From Candidatus Parcubacteria bacterium (GTDB lineage Bacteria; Patescibacteriota; Minisyncoccia; 2-02-FULL-40-12; GWA2-44-9): a DNA stretch of 29,453 nt. The first letter of the stretch is position 1. Each line of letters begins with the position of its first letter. The position numbers and the translations under genes were made by a program. The stretch spans positions 1 to 29,453 of the forward strand of contig JAIFWG010000005.1 of assembly GCA_019662005.1 (NCBI GenBank). Direction: 5' to 3'. Shown here one piece after another: positions 6,501 through 12,924 of the stretch. Below the pieces are notes generated by a model. The model was not told the origin of the DNA, did no database searches, and was given only the letters and a program-made list of their open reading frames with translations.

Positions 6501-6830
6501 TTAGTAGTCGCTGTGACCTCCACCGAATCCACCACGTCCGCCACCGCGGCTGAAGCCGCCGGCGCGTCGAGGAGGACGCTCAGTCATAGGTCGAGCTTCG
6601 TTAACCGTTAAAGTACGGCCTCCGAGCTCTTTGCCATTGAACATTTCAATAGCTGCTGCTGCTTCCTCATCAGATGACATTTCTACGAAACCGAATCCTC
6701 GTGATCGGCCAGTCATTTTGTCTTTTAAGACAGATGCTGACTCCACGTTTCCGGCTTTCGAGAATGTTTCTCTCAACTCTTCATCGGTAGTGTCAAAAGA
6801 CAAGTTACCGACATATAATTTCTTAGCCAT
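6501..6830 (-). CDS. RRM-domain RNA-binding protein with RGG tail
   Basis: A 109-residue protein with one RNA recognition motif followed by a Gly/Arg tail. RNP2 is LYVGNLSF (5-12) and RNP1 is RGFGFVEM (44-51), both with the aromatic residues that stack on RNA bases. The tail (RRAGGFSRGGGRGGFGGG) resembles that of cyanobacterial cold-induced Rbp proteins and may add non-specific RNA binding. It likely acts as an RNA chaperone or stress-regulated mRNA binder. A leader of about 150 nt with an inverted repeat precedes it, unusual in this window where leaders are short, so post-transcriptional control is plausible. Confidence 0.93.
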   Translation of the reverse strand: MAKKLYVGNLSFDTTDEELRETFSKAGNVESASVLKDKMTGRSRGFGFVEMSSDEEAAAAIEMFNGKELGGRTLTVNEARPMTERPPRRAGGFSRGGGRGGFGGGHSDY

Positions 6831-7016
6831 TTGCTGTTGTCTCGCTTGGAACTGAGTTTAAACAATTAATTTTTGTTTCCAGCCAATTCGATCGCGGACA
6901 AAATTTACTAGTAGGCCGACCTCTCGTCTAGTTCCTACTAGCAACTTACGCGCCGAGGAAACACTTAGAGAAACCTACAATAGTGGAATAATACCCTATT
7001 TCTTATAATAATGCAA
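6831..7016 (-). promoter_or_regulatory. Promoter and long structured 5' leader of the RRM gene
   Basis: On the minus strand TTGCAT (7011-7016) and TATTAT (6988-6993) are spaced 17 bp, putting the transcript start near 6981 and giving a leader of about 150 nt. The leader contains CTAGTAGG and its complement CCTACTAG (6908-6915 and 6934-6941) with an 18-nt loop. No gene lies in it. Confidence 0.6.
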
Positions 7017-7496
7017 CTATTGCACCACTACTACGCCTTTATCTGCGCTCTTGGCATGATTGTGATAACCCCAGCTTCCCTTTTGATTAAAGGTAAAAGA
7101 CCATGACTGACCAGGCTGAATTTGCTTACAAGCATCAAAATCACTATTAATACAGCCGCCGCCTTCGGGGTAGCTATTATGAATAGGATGAGGATCAGCA
7201 GCAGTCCACATACCGTGGGTGCTATTATTCTTCCAGGTTACTGTTGCTCCAAGTGGAACATTAATAGTGGCTGGAGAATATCCGCTATCATTATAGGTAA
7301 TTAGATACTGTTTTGGACTAGCTGCTGGACTGGCGCTTGAAGACGGACTGACAGAAGCGGATGGACTCGCTGAAAGGGTTGGCGAGACAGTTGGAGACGT
7401 GTCTACGCTCACCTGCAAATTCAAACCCCCTCGATACCAAACAAACAAACCAATTACTACTAAAATTACAACAACAACTGCGGTAAGTGTTTTCAT
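7017..7496 (-). CDS. Secreted cupredoxin-like protein lacking the type 1 copper Cys
   Basis: A 159-residue envelope protein with an N-terminal membrane anchor (residues 3-21), a Ser/Pro/Ala linker (about 33-61) and a cupredoxin-fold domain from residue 62. The strand pattern (YSPATINVPLGATVTWKNNS, then GQSWSFTFNQKGSWGYHNH and GVVVV) is typical. Potential ligands are H94, H103, H106, H145 and H147. The position that is Cys in blue copper proteins is Asn146, so it should not be a type 1 blue site. C115 and C123 could form a disulfide, in keeping with the DsbA-like gene located 3 nt upstream in the same operon. Possible roles are copper binding or a structural function. Confidence 0.85.
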   Translation of the reverse strand: MKTLTAVVVVILVVIGLFVWYRGGLNLQVSVDTSPTVSPTLSASPSASVSPSSSASPAASPKQYLITYNDSGYSPATINVPLGATVTWKNNSTHGMWTAADPHPIHNSYPEGGGCINSDFDACKQIQPGQSWSFTFNQKGSWGYHNHAKSADKGVVVVQ

Positions 7497-7499
7497 AAA

Positions 7500-8186
7500 T
7501 TATTTATTTAATTCTTTTTCTATAGCTGATTGAAATGAAGAGAATGGCAAGGCGCCGACAAGCCTCTTTCCATTCACAAAGAATGTTGGAGTGCCATCTA
7601 CCCCAGCGGCCATTCCGTCCTGTTGGTCATGGTCAATCTCACTAGTGTATTTACCAGAAGCGATGCATTGAGCCAAAGCTTTTGTATCAAGACCGATCTC
7701 GCCTCCCCAACGAACCAAATCTTTGTCAGTACCAAGATTGTCTTGTTGGCTGAATATCTTGTCACTCATCTGCCAATATTTGTCTTGCTCTCTTGCACAA
7801 TTAGCAGCTTGAGCAGCGACTAAGGCGCTTGGGTGAATAGAAGAAAGCGGAAAGTCTCGGTATACAAATTTTACTTTACCCGTATCAATGTAGGTGCTCT
7901 TTAAAACACCAAAGGTATCATGCCAGAAGCTTTGGCAAAAAGGACATTGATAATCGCTAAACTCAATAATAGTAACGGGGGCTTTGGGATCGCCCAATAC
8001 TTGATCATCATCAGTTGAAACTTCTATAACCGCATTATTATCATCACCAATAGCTGCTCCCAACTGTCCCGAAGATTCAATTTTAGTATAAAGAATTGAA
8101 CCACTAATCATTAGTGCGGCCAATACAATTGCGCCAGGTAAAATAAATCGAGAGATGTCTAAAGAAACTTCTGGTTGTTGATCCAT
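7500..8186 (-). CDS. Membrane-anchored DsbA-like thiol-disulfide oxidoreductase
   Basis: A 228-residue protein with one N-terminal membrane helix (about 14-34) and an extracytoplasmic thioredoxin/DsbA domain. The redox site is C81-P-F-C84 in FSDYQCPFCQSFW, the cis-Pro loop is GTPTFFVNG, and the inserted helical domain carries HPSALVAAQAANCA. It probably introduces or shuffles disulfides in secreted proteins such as the downstream cupredoxin-like protein and the Cys-containing secreted hydrolases. It is promoter-proximal in a two-gene operon. Confidence 0.92.
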   Translation of the reverse strand: MDQQPEVSLDISRFILPGAIVLAALMISGSILYTKIESSGQLGAAIGDDNNAVIEVSTDDDQVLGDPKAPVTIIEFSDYQCPFCQSFWHDTFGVLKSTYIDTGKVKFVYRDFPLSSIHPSALVAAQAANCAREQDKYWQMSDKIFSQQDNLGTDKDLVRWGGEIGLDTKALAQCIASGKYTSEIDHDQQDGMAAGVDGTPTFFVNGKRLVGALPFSSFQSAIEKELNK

Positions 8187-8211
8187 AATAAAAAAATTAA
8201 TTTCTTATGGA

Positions 8212-8239
8212 AGTATAGCAACCCAAATACACTTTGCAA
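8212..8239 (-). promoter_or_regulatory. Promoter of the DsbA/cupredoxin operon
   Basis: On the minus strand TTGCAA (8234-8239) and TATACT (8212-8217) are spaced 16 bp. An AT-rich leader of about 20 nt without a Shine-Dalgarno sequence follows. Confidence 0.55.
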
Positions 8240-8248
8240 CGGATCTTA

Positions 8249-8488
8249 TTAACTATCTTTTTCTGCCATCATTCGCGTAAGGCGCCATGAAACCATGATG
8301 ACCACTATGGTTAGCAGAGCGGCGTAAACAAATTTTAAAATAATACCGTTCCGATCTACCGGAAAGAGCTTATTAATAAGAGAAGTGATTGCGTCGTTCC
8401 AAGCTAACCCAACCACCAATCCCAGTGCTCCCATAATGTAACCTAAAGTACGCTCCCTAAACTCCTGTGTTTTATGGTTTTTTGCCAT
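8249..8488 (-). CDS. DUF5654-like two-helix membrane protein
   Basis: A membrane protein of about 79 residues. The first helix region contains LGLVVGLAWNDAITSLINKLFP, the signature that places it with DUF5654 proteins of CPR bacteria and archaea. A second helix is FVYAALLTIVVIMVSWRL. Its function is unknown. The frame extends to an ATG at 8506, but MAKNHKTQEF starting at 8488 is a more natural N terminus and follows a -10-like TATTGT. It is divergent from the secreted protein at 8548. Confidence 0.75.
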   Translation of the reverse strand: MAKNHKTQEFRERTLGYIMGALGLVVGLAWNDAITSLINKLFPVDRNGIILKFVYAALLTIVVIMVSWRLTRMMAEKDS

Positions 8489-8547
8489 AGGCCTCATACA
8501 ATACAATGTGGATTAAATTTTAATTAATAATGGTATTCTTGTTTTAT

Positions 8548-8877
8548 ATGAAGAAATCTCTAATTATCGCCTCTCTGGCGTTTTTCCCTCTTTTTGCCTT
8601 AGCAGAAAAATCTATTCCCACCACAGGACCAGAAGCCCGAAAAGCTCAACAAGAAGAAATAAAGAATCGCAAAGAGGCAGAGGGTCACTCAACTGTAACT
8701 ATCACTCCAGGCAAATCGGCCAAAACCTCTCCTGCCTCGACCCTTAAACCCATTATAAAGAATGGCTCAAAGCCAGAAGCTAAGACACAAAGCCAAGAAG
8801 GTTCTGTTAAAAAAGTAATTAAATCCCCCTTAAAAATCATAAGGTGGTTACGATCAAGTATTTTTAGTTTTATTTAG
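8548..8877 (+). CDS. Secreted, charged low-complexity protein
   Basis: A protein of about 109 residues starting MKKSLIIASLAFFPLFALA, a clear Sec signal peptide with cleavage probably after ALA. An ATG exists 18 nt upstream, but this start puts the positive charges directly before the hydrophobic core. The mature part is rich in Lys, Glu, Ser and Thr and looks disordered, ending in a short hydrophobic/basic segment (IIRWLRSSIFSFI). No family is recognised. A strong terminator follows. Confidence 0.6.
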   Translation: MKKSLIIASLAFFPLFALAEKSIPTTGPEARKAQQEEIKNRKEAEGHSTVTITPGKSAKTSPASTLKPIIKNGSKPEAKTQSQEGSVKKVIKSPLKIIRWLRSSIFSFI

Positions 8878-8901
8878 AAAATTTAAATATTAAAAAATAG
8901 T

Positions 8902-8925
8902 AAAGCCCCGAATTATCGGGGCTTT
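8902..8925. terminator. Terminator after the secreted protein gene
   Basis: A perfect 10-bp repeat, AAAGCCCCGA (8902-8911) and TCGGGGCTTT (8916-8925), with an ATTA loop. The -35 of the response regulator promoter overlaps its 3' edge. Confidence 0.85.
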
Positions 8926-8951
8926 GACTTTATAAACTAATGTTGTATAAT
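8924..8951 (+). promoter_or_regulatory. Promoter of the two-component operon
   Basis: TTGACT (8924-8929) and TATAAT (8946-8951) are spaced 16 bp. A leader of about 55 nt follows with no Shine-Dalgarno sequence at the start codon. Confidence 0.65.
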
Positions 8952-9013
8952 AAGACAACTTCATAATTTCTTCACCAGAAAATAATGAAAATGTCAGAAA
9001 CTAACCTATACCC

Positions 9014-9688
9014 ATGAGAATACTTATTATAGAAGATGAGGAGAAATTGGCCCAATCCTTGAAGAAAGGGCTTGAGAAGGAAGGATACGCCGTTGACTAC
9101 GTGTTAGACGGTGAAGCTGGTCAGAGACGCATAGAGGTCAGCCACAAAGACTATGATGTCTTTATTATAGACCTTATGCTTCCAAAGAAAGATGGTTTTG
9201 AAATCTGTAGGAATGTTAGAGCTCAAGATATTATAACCCCCATATTGGTATTAACAGCTCGGGATGCAACTGAAGATAAAGTATTAGCTCTAGACTCAGG
9301 CGCAGATGACTACTTAGTTAAGCCCTTCTCTCTTCAAGAACTCACAGCTCGCATACGCGCTTTGATGAGACGGCCAGAACAGACGCTTCCTACAGAACTT
9401 ATGGTTAAAGATTTGAGGCTCAATACTTCAACCCGAAAAGTATACCGCCAAGAAAGAGAGATTCCTCTTACTCTTAAAGAATTTGGTCTTCTGGAATATC
9501 TTATGCGCCACCCCAATCAGGTTATGACTCGAGAGCAGATTCTTGACCATCTCTGGGACTTTGCCTTTGACTCATTCAGCAACGTCGTAGATGTTCACAT
9601 GAAAAACCTTCGCAAAAAAATAGACGGAGACAATAATGACAAACTTTTGGAAACAATTCGTGGGGTGGGGTACAGAATTAAAAGATGA
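9014..9688 (+). CDS. OmpR/PhoB-family response regulator
   Basis: A 224-residue regulator. Receiver domain residues are D8 and E9, phospho-acceptor D53 (IIDLMLP), T81 (LTAR) and K103 (VKPF). The C-terminal winged helix (about 128-224) includes LTLKEFGLLEYLMRHPNQVMTREQILDHLW and the wing end RGVGYRIKR. It partners the kinase whose start overlaps its end by 53 nt. Targets are unknown. The nearest candidate regulon is the beta-glucan module downstream, but nothing in the sequence proves that. Confidence 0.95.
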   Translation: MRILIIEDEEKLAQSLKKGLEKEGYAVDYVLDGEAGQRRIEVSHKDYDVFIIDLMLPKKDGFEICRNVRAQDIITPILVLTARDATEDKVLALDSGADDYLVKPFSLQELTARIRALMRRPEQTLPTELMVKDLRLNTSTRKVYRQEREIPLTLKEFGLLEYLMRHPNQVMTREQILDHLWDFAFDSFSNVVDVHMKNLRKKIDGDNNDKLLETIRGVGYRIKR

Positions 9689-10679
9689 CCCCTTCGTTAA
9701 CGCCCGGTTTAAGTTAACTCTTTTTTATACGATTGCTATAGGTCTTGTGTTTTTGATCACTAATGAAGTGCTGATGTATACGAGAGTGGGTGTTATTGAG
9801 AATAGTATAACCACCAACTTGGACCCAGTTCTTAAAACACAGATCATTCATCAAATTAATGAGGGGTTGCAGCGCATGACTATAATCCTTTATGGCATGC
9901 TTACCCTAGCTTTAGTTGGCTTAAGCTTTATTATAGGAGGAAGAACCCTTTCTCCTATACGCCAGATTGTTCGAGCTCAAAAACGTTTCATCGCTGACGC
10001 CTCTCATGAGTTGAGAACTCCTTTAGCTATTATGAAAACTAATTCGGAAGTTGCGCTTTTAGACGGAGAGCATATTACAAGTAGCGAAGCTCATGCAACC
10101 CTGCAAAGCAATCTAGAAGAGATGAATCGTATGTCCAAGATTATTGAGAACCTATTAAGTCTCTCCTACTATGACAACCGATTTACTGAAATTCCATTTT
10201 CAGCTATTAAATTTTCAGATCTAGTCACAAATATAACAAATAAATCCCAAAGTTTAGCAGTAAAGAAAGCAATTGAATTACAACTAACCGCATCTCAAGA
10301 AGGGCTTGTCTTGGGCAATCCAACAGCACTAGAGCAGTTGACAATCAACCTGGTTAAAAATGCGGTAACCTATACTCAACCCCATGGTCGCGTGACCATT
10401 GAAGTCTGCGACAAGGGGAACCATCTTGAATTGAGAGTAAAAGACAACGGAGTTGGAATTGCAGAAAAAGATCTACCTAATATCTTTAGTCCTTTTTATA
10501 AAGCTGGTGAATCCCGCACCCAAGAGGAAAAAGGGAGTTCTGGTTTAGGCTTAACTATTGTAAGAAAAATTGTTGATCGTCATAAAGGAACGATAGAAGT
10601 TCACAGCAAGCTGGGCAAAGGAACTACGGTATTAGTTTCGTTACCAAAACTCAATCCAAAAGATTATCCTCGTTCATAA
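9636..10679 (+). CDS. Membrane sensor histidine kinase
   Basis: A 347-residue kinase. It has two membrane helices (about 26-46 and 82-101) around a short outside loop of about 35 residues, so no large sensor domain is present. A short linker leads to the HisKA domain with phospho-acceptor H124 (DASHELRTPLA). The ATPase domain has N242 (NLVKNAVTYT), DNGVGI (270-275), the F box FSPFYK and GLGL (303-306). The start at 9636 makes a long overlap with the regulator; a GTG at 9660 is an alternative. The small loop suggests it senses a membrane signal or uses a partner protein. Confidence 0.94.
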   Translation: MTNFWKQFVGWGTELKDDPFVNARFKLTLFYTIAIGLVFLITNEVLMYTRVGVIENSITTNLDPVLKTQIIHQINEGLQRMTIILYGMLTLALVGLSFIIGGRTLSPIRQIVRAQKRFIADASHELRTPLAIMKTNSEVALLDGEHITSSEAHATLQSNLEEMNRMSKIIENLLSLSYYDNRFTEIPFSAIKFSDLVTNITNKSQSLAVKKAIELQLTASQEGLVLGNPTALEQLTINLVKNAVTYTQPHGRVTIEVCDKGNHLELRVKDNGVGIAEKDLPNIFSPFYKAGESRTQEEKGSSGLGLTIVRKIVDRHKGTIEVHSKLGKGTTVLVSLPKLNPKDYPRS

Positions 10680-10858
10680 GTTTTTCATTCCCTTTAATTA
10701 TTATTTATCCAGAACCTTCTGAAAGTACCCAATGGGAGGTCGGACGTATTCCGGCCAATACTCAATTTACATTTTATGGTGATAGCAAGACACGCCGTGG
10801 ATATCCTTACCAAACTGGGAGGGAGATATCCCGGCGTGTTTTGTGTTTTTGTCCGAAC
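10680..10858 (+). other. Non-coding stretch with two hairpins after the kinase
   Basis: No credible frame. GGTCGG (10738-10743) pairs with CCGGCC (10751-10756). A larger 15-bp stem with one bulge spans 10790-10839: ACACGCCG and GGATATC pair with GATATCC and CGGCGTGT, followed by TTTTGTGTTTTTG. The large stem is probably the operon terminator. The upstream 110 nt could be a 3' UTR or a small RNA; no clear promoter is seen. Confidence 0.5.
10790..10850 (+). terminator. Terminator of the two-component operon
   Basis: A 15-bp stem (10790-10805 with 10825-10839, one bulged T) is followed by TTTTGTGTTTTTG. Confidence 0.75.
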
Positions 10859-10861
10859 TAA

Positions 10862-10887
10862 AAAGTCGCCGCGAGAGCGGCGACTTT
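10862..10887. terminator. Terminator of the RGG protein gene
   Basis: A perfect 11-bp repeat, AAAGTCGCCGC (10862-10872) and GCGGCGACTTT (10877-10887), with a GAGA loop. On the minus strand it is followed by TTAG. It sits just after the Gly/Arg-rich minus-strand gene. Confidence 0.85.
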
Positions 10888-10897
10888 GTTTGAGTGC

Positions 10898-11062
10898 CTA
10901 TTCTTGATTTTCTCCACCTTGTCCGCCCTGACCACCTCGTCCGCCTTGGCGTCCACCGTTACTTCGTCCACCTTGTCCGCCCTGACCACCTCGTCCGCCT
11001 TGGCGTCCGCGGCCTCCGCGTCGTCCACCTGACTTGCCTCCACCATTATTTTGTCGTGGCAT
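10898..11062 (-). CDS. 54-residue Gly/Arg/Gln-rich repeat protein
   Basis: The minus-strand frame from the ATG at 11062 to the TAG at 10898-10900 encodes MPRQNNGGGKSGGRRGGRGR and continues in RGG, QGG and RQGG units to ENQE. More than half of the residues are Gly. The C-terminal two thirds are built from two copies of an 18-codon unit. It looks like a free-standing RGG-type nucleic-acid-binding tail. Another frame of this DNA is also open (Ala/Asp/Glu/Val-rich), but it has no better start and gives no recognisable protein. A strong terminator follows. No function beyond possible RNA binding can be stated. Confidence 0.55.
   Translation of the reverse strand: MPRQNNGGGKSGGRRGGRGRQGGRGGQGGQGGRSNGGRQGGRGGQGGQGGENQE
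10913..11008. repeat. Two 42-bp direct repeats, period 54 bp
   Basis: Positions 10913-10954 and 10967-11008 are identical over 42 bp and lie inside the Gly/Arg-rich gene. The 54-bp period equals 18 codons, so changes in copy number keep the frame. Confidence 0.85.
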
Positions 11063-11197
11063 AATTACGATACTGACATAATAATACGCAGCAACTCCGT
11101 TATCTGCGTTTTATTACGAAAAGTATTGTTAACCCAACTACTTACAGCGACTATAAAGGTGCGCTATGAATCCCTTGTGAACAGAAAAATCCACAGG

Positions 11198-11262
11198 TTG
11201 ACAAGGAGTCTGACTCTGATAACATTACCCCAACATTTCATTTTAAATTCATGAAATGAAAT
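11198..11262 (+). promoter_or_regulatory. Promoter and palindromic element upstream of the GH6 gene
   Basis: TTGACA (11198-11203) and TAACAT (11220-11225) are spaced 16 bp. Immediately downstream ATTTCATTT (11235-11243) and AAATGAAAT (11254-11262) form a perfect 9-bp inverted repeat, which could be an operator or a leader hairpin. The whole 11063-11353 interval is otherwise AT-rich and has no gene that I can support. Confidence 0.5.
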
Positions 11263-11353
11263 ACAATTACATACTTTTATTGTTTATTTATTCAAGCAAA
11301 TTTCAGCATTTTTCACCGATGGTGATTCATGAATAAGTTTCTTGAGGAGGGTA

Positions 11354-12883
11354 ATGAATATCCAAAGCAAACTTACAATCGCGCTCATCGTCTGCGCTCT
11401 ATTTATGACGAAGGTTAGTTCAGTTAATGCTGCTGGACCAGTTGAAGTCTGGTGGCCAGCGCAAGATATTCAACTTCATGGCTCCGTTCCTTTTAAAGCC
11501 ATGCTTCAAGGCTTATCTATTGAGCAGTATATGATGTTTTGGCAGGTGGATAATGGCCAGTGGAACTGGATGGACAACAATTACTCCGATTATCCCCACA
11601 AAGAGATAATGGTAGACCTTTCGGGATGGAATTGGAAAGGAAACGGTCCCTACACGCTTAATTTTATTGCGGTAGCTTGGTCCGGACAGATATTAGCCCA
11701 AACGCCTGTTCGTATTTACACGGATTCATCTCCAAAGCCGACACCAACGCCTGTTTCTATTCCGGTAATTACTACTCCTAAAGCCACACCAACCCCCATA
11801 GCAACTTCTACTCCAACCCTAGCCGCTACATTAAAGGTTGCTTCGAGCCCAACACCTACACCGATGCCTTTAGTTATAGCTTCAACGTTCGTAGTGGCGC
11901 CAACGCCAGCTCCAACTCCTTTGGTCGTAGAGACCCCAACCACTACACCCCTTGCGATATCAACGTTGTTAGTTCAAGCCACACCGACGCCAGCTCCAAC
12001 TACGAGCAATCCTATGGCTGGCAAAAAACTATACGTCAATCCAAACTCTGATCCGCAGCGCTGGGTTAATGACCACAGAACTTATGACGCGACAAACTCA
12101 GCCTTGATGAACAAGATTGCTCAACAGCCAGAAACTCAATGGTTTGGTAATTGGAATAATAATGTATATCAAGATGTTAAAAACACAGTCGCAACAATCG
12201 AAGCACAAGGTGCTTACCCAGTATTTGTTGCCTACAACATACCTGGCCGCGATTGTGGCAGCTACTCAGCTGGAGGCTCAGCGACCGCTGATGCATACAA
12301 AAATTGGATCAGATCGTTCGCTGACGGAATTGCTAACCACGCAGCGGCGGTTCTCCTTGAGCCAGACGCATTAGCCGGGATAGATTGTTTGTCATCTCAA
12401 GATCAACAAAGTCGTCTCGCATTATTAACTGATGCAGTTAAAGTTCTAAGGGCAAAAGGCAATATCAGCGTCTATCTGGATGCAGGAAATCCTGGTTGGC
12501 AAAGCGCAGATATCATGACGCAACGATTAAAGAATGCGGATATCGCAGAAGCCCAGGGGTTCTCCTTGAATGTTTCTAACTTCTTTACCAATAGCGACAG
12601 CCTCGCTTATGGAAAATTAATTTCTGCAAAAGTAGGCAACAAACATTTCGTTGTTGAGACAAGCCGAAATGGAAATGGCCCTACCTCTGACTACCAATGG
12701 TGTAATCCATGGGGTCGAGCATTAGGCACTCCTCCAACCACAAACACCGGCAACTCTCTAATAGATGCTTATCTATGGGTCCGAGGTCCATCAGGATCTG
12801 ATGGACAATGCAACGGTGGCCCTTCAGCTGGATCCTTCTGGCCAGAATATGGTTTAGACCTAGCTCGCAACACCCACTGGTAA
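11354..12883 (+). CDS. Secreted GH6 cellulase (endoglucanase/cellobiohydrolase) with Ig-like domain
   Basis: A 509-residue secreted enzyme. The ATG at 11354 is 3 nt after GAGGAGGG, one of the few good Shine-Dalgarno sequences here. Domains in order: Sec signal (about 1-26, VSSVNA-AG); an Ig-like domain (about 27-123, with VWWPAQDIQLHGSVPFKAML and YMMFWQVD) of a type often seen in CPR surface proteins; a Pro/Thr linker (about 127-217); and a GH6 barrel from about 225 to the end. GH6 residues are D300 (NIPGRDCGSYSAGG), proton donor D338 (LLEPDAL), D376 (YLDAGNPGW), SRNGNG and WCNPWGRALG. The usual PGESDG is SGSDG (D483). GH6 enzymes cut beta-1,4-glucan with inversion. It converges with the beta-glucan synthase operon, which suggests turnover of its own polymer or attack on host or environmental cellulose. 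Confidence 0.95.
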   Translation: MNIQSKLTIALIVCALFMTKVSSVNAAGPVEVWWPAQDIQLHGSVPFKAMLQGLSIEQYMMFWQVDNGQWNWMDNNYSDYPHKEIMVDLSGWNWKGNGPYTLNFIAVAWSGQILAQTPVRIYTDSSPKPTPTPVSIPVITTPKATPTPIATSTPTLAATLKVASSPTPTPMPLVIASTFVVAPTPAPTPLVVETPTTTPLAISTLLVQATPTPAPTTSNPMAGKKLYVNPNSDPQRWVNDHRTYDATNSALMNKIAQQPETQWFGNWNNNVYQDVKNTVATIEAQGAYPVFVAYNIPGRDCGSYSAGGSATADAYKNWIRSFADGIANHAAAVLLEPDALAGIDCLSSQDQQSRLALLTDAVKVLRAKGNISVYLDAGNPGWQSADIMTQRLKNADIAEAQGFSLNVSNFFTNSDSLAYGKLISAKVGNKHFVVETSRNGNGPTSDYQWCNPWGRALGTPPTTNTGNSLIDAYLWVRGPSGSDGQCNGGPSAGSFWPEYGLDLARNTHW

Positions 12884-12889
12884 TCTGTA

Positions 12890-12924
12890 AAAATAAATAC
12901 GCCCGCAAGGGCGTATTTATTTTT
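12890..12924. terminator. Shared bidirectional terminator of GH6 and the glucan operon
   Basis: A perfect 15-bp repeat, AAAATAAATACGCCC (12890-12904) and its complement (12909-12923), with a GCAA loop. The right arm encodes the last codons of the minus-strand glycosyltransferase. Confidence 0.9.

Noticed and set aside
10858..11046. Ala/Asp/Val-rich minus-strand frame overlapping the RGG protein
   Set aside because: It is a shifted frame of the same repeat DNA, runs through the terminator hairpin, and the RGG frame has the upstream ATG and stops before the terminator.
11716..11943. Val/Gly-rich minus-strand frame in the GH6 linker
   Set aside because: It is the complement of the Pro/Thr-rich repeat codons and has no independent signals.
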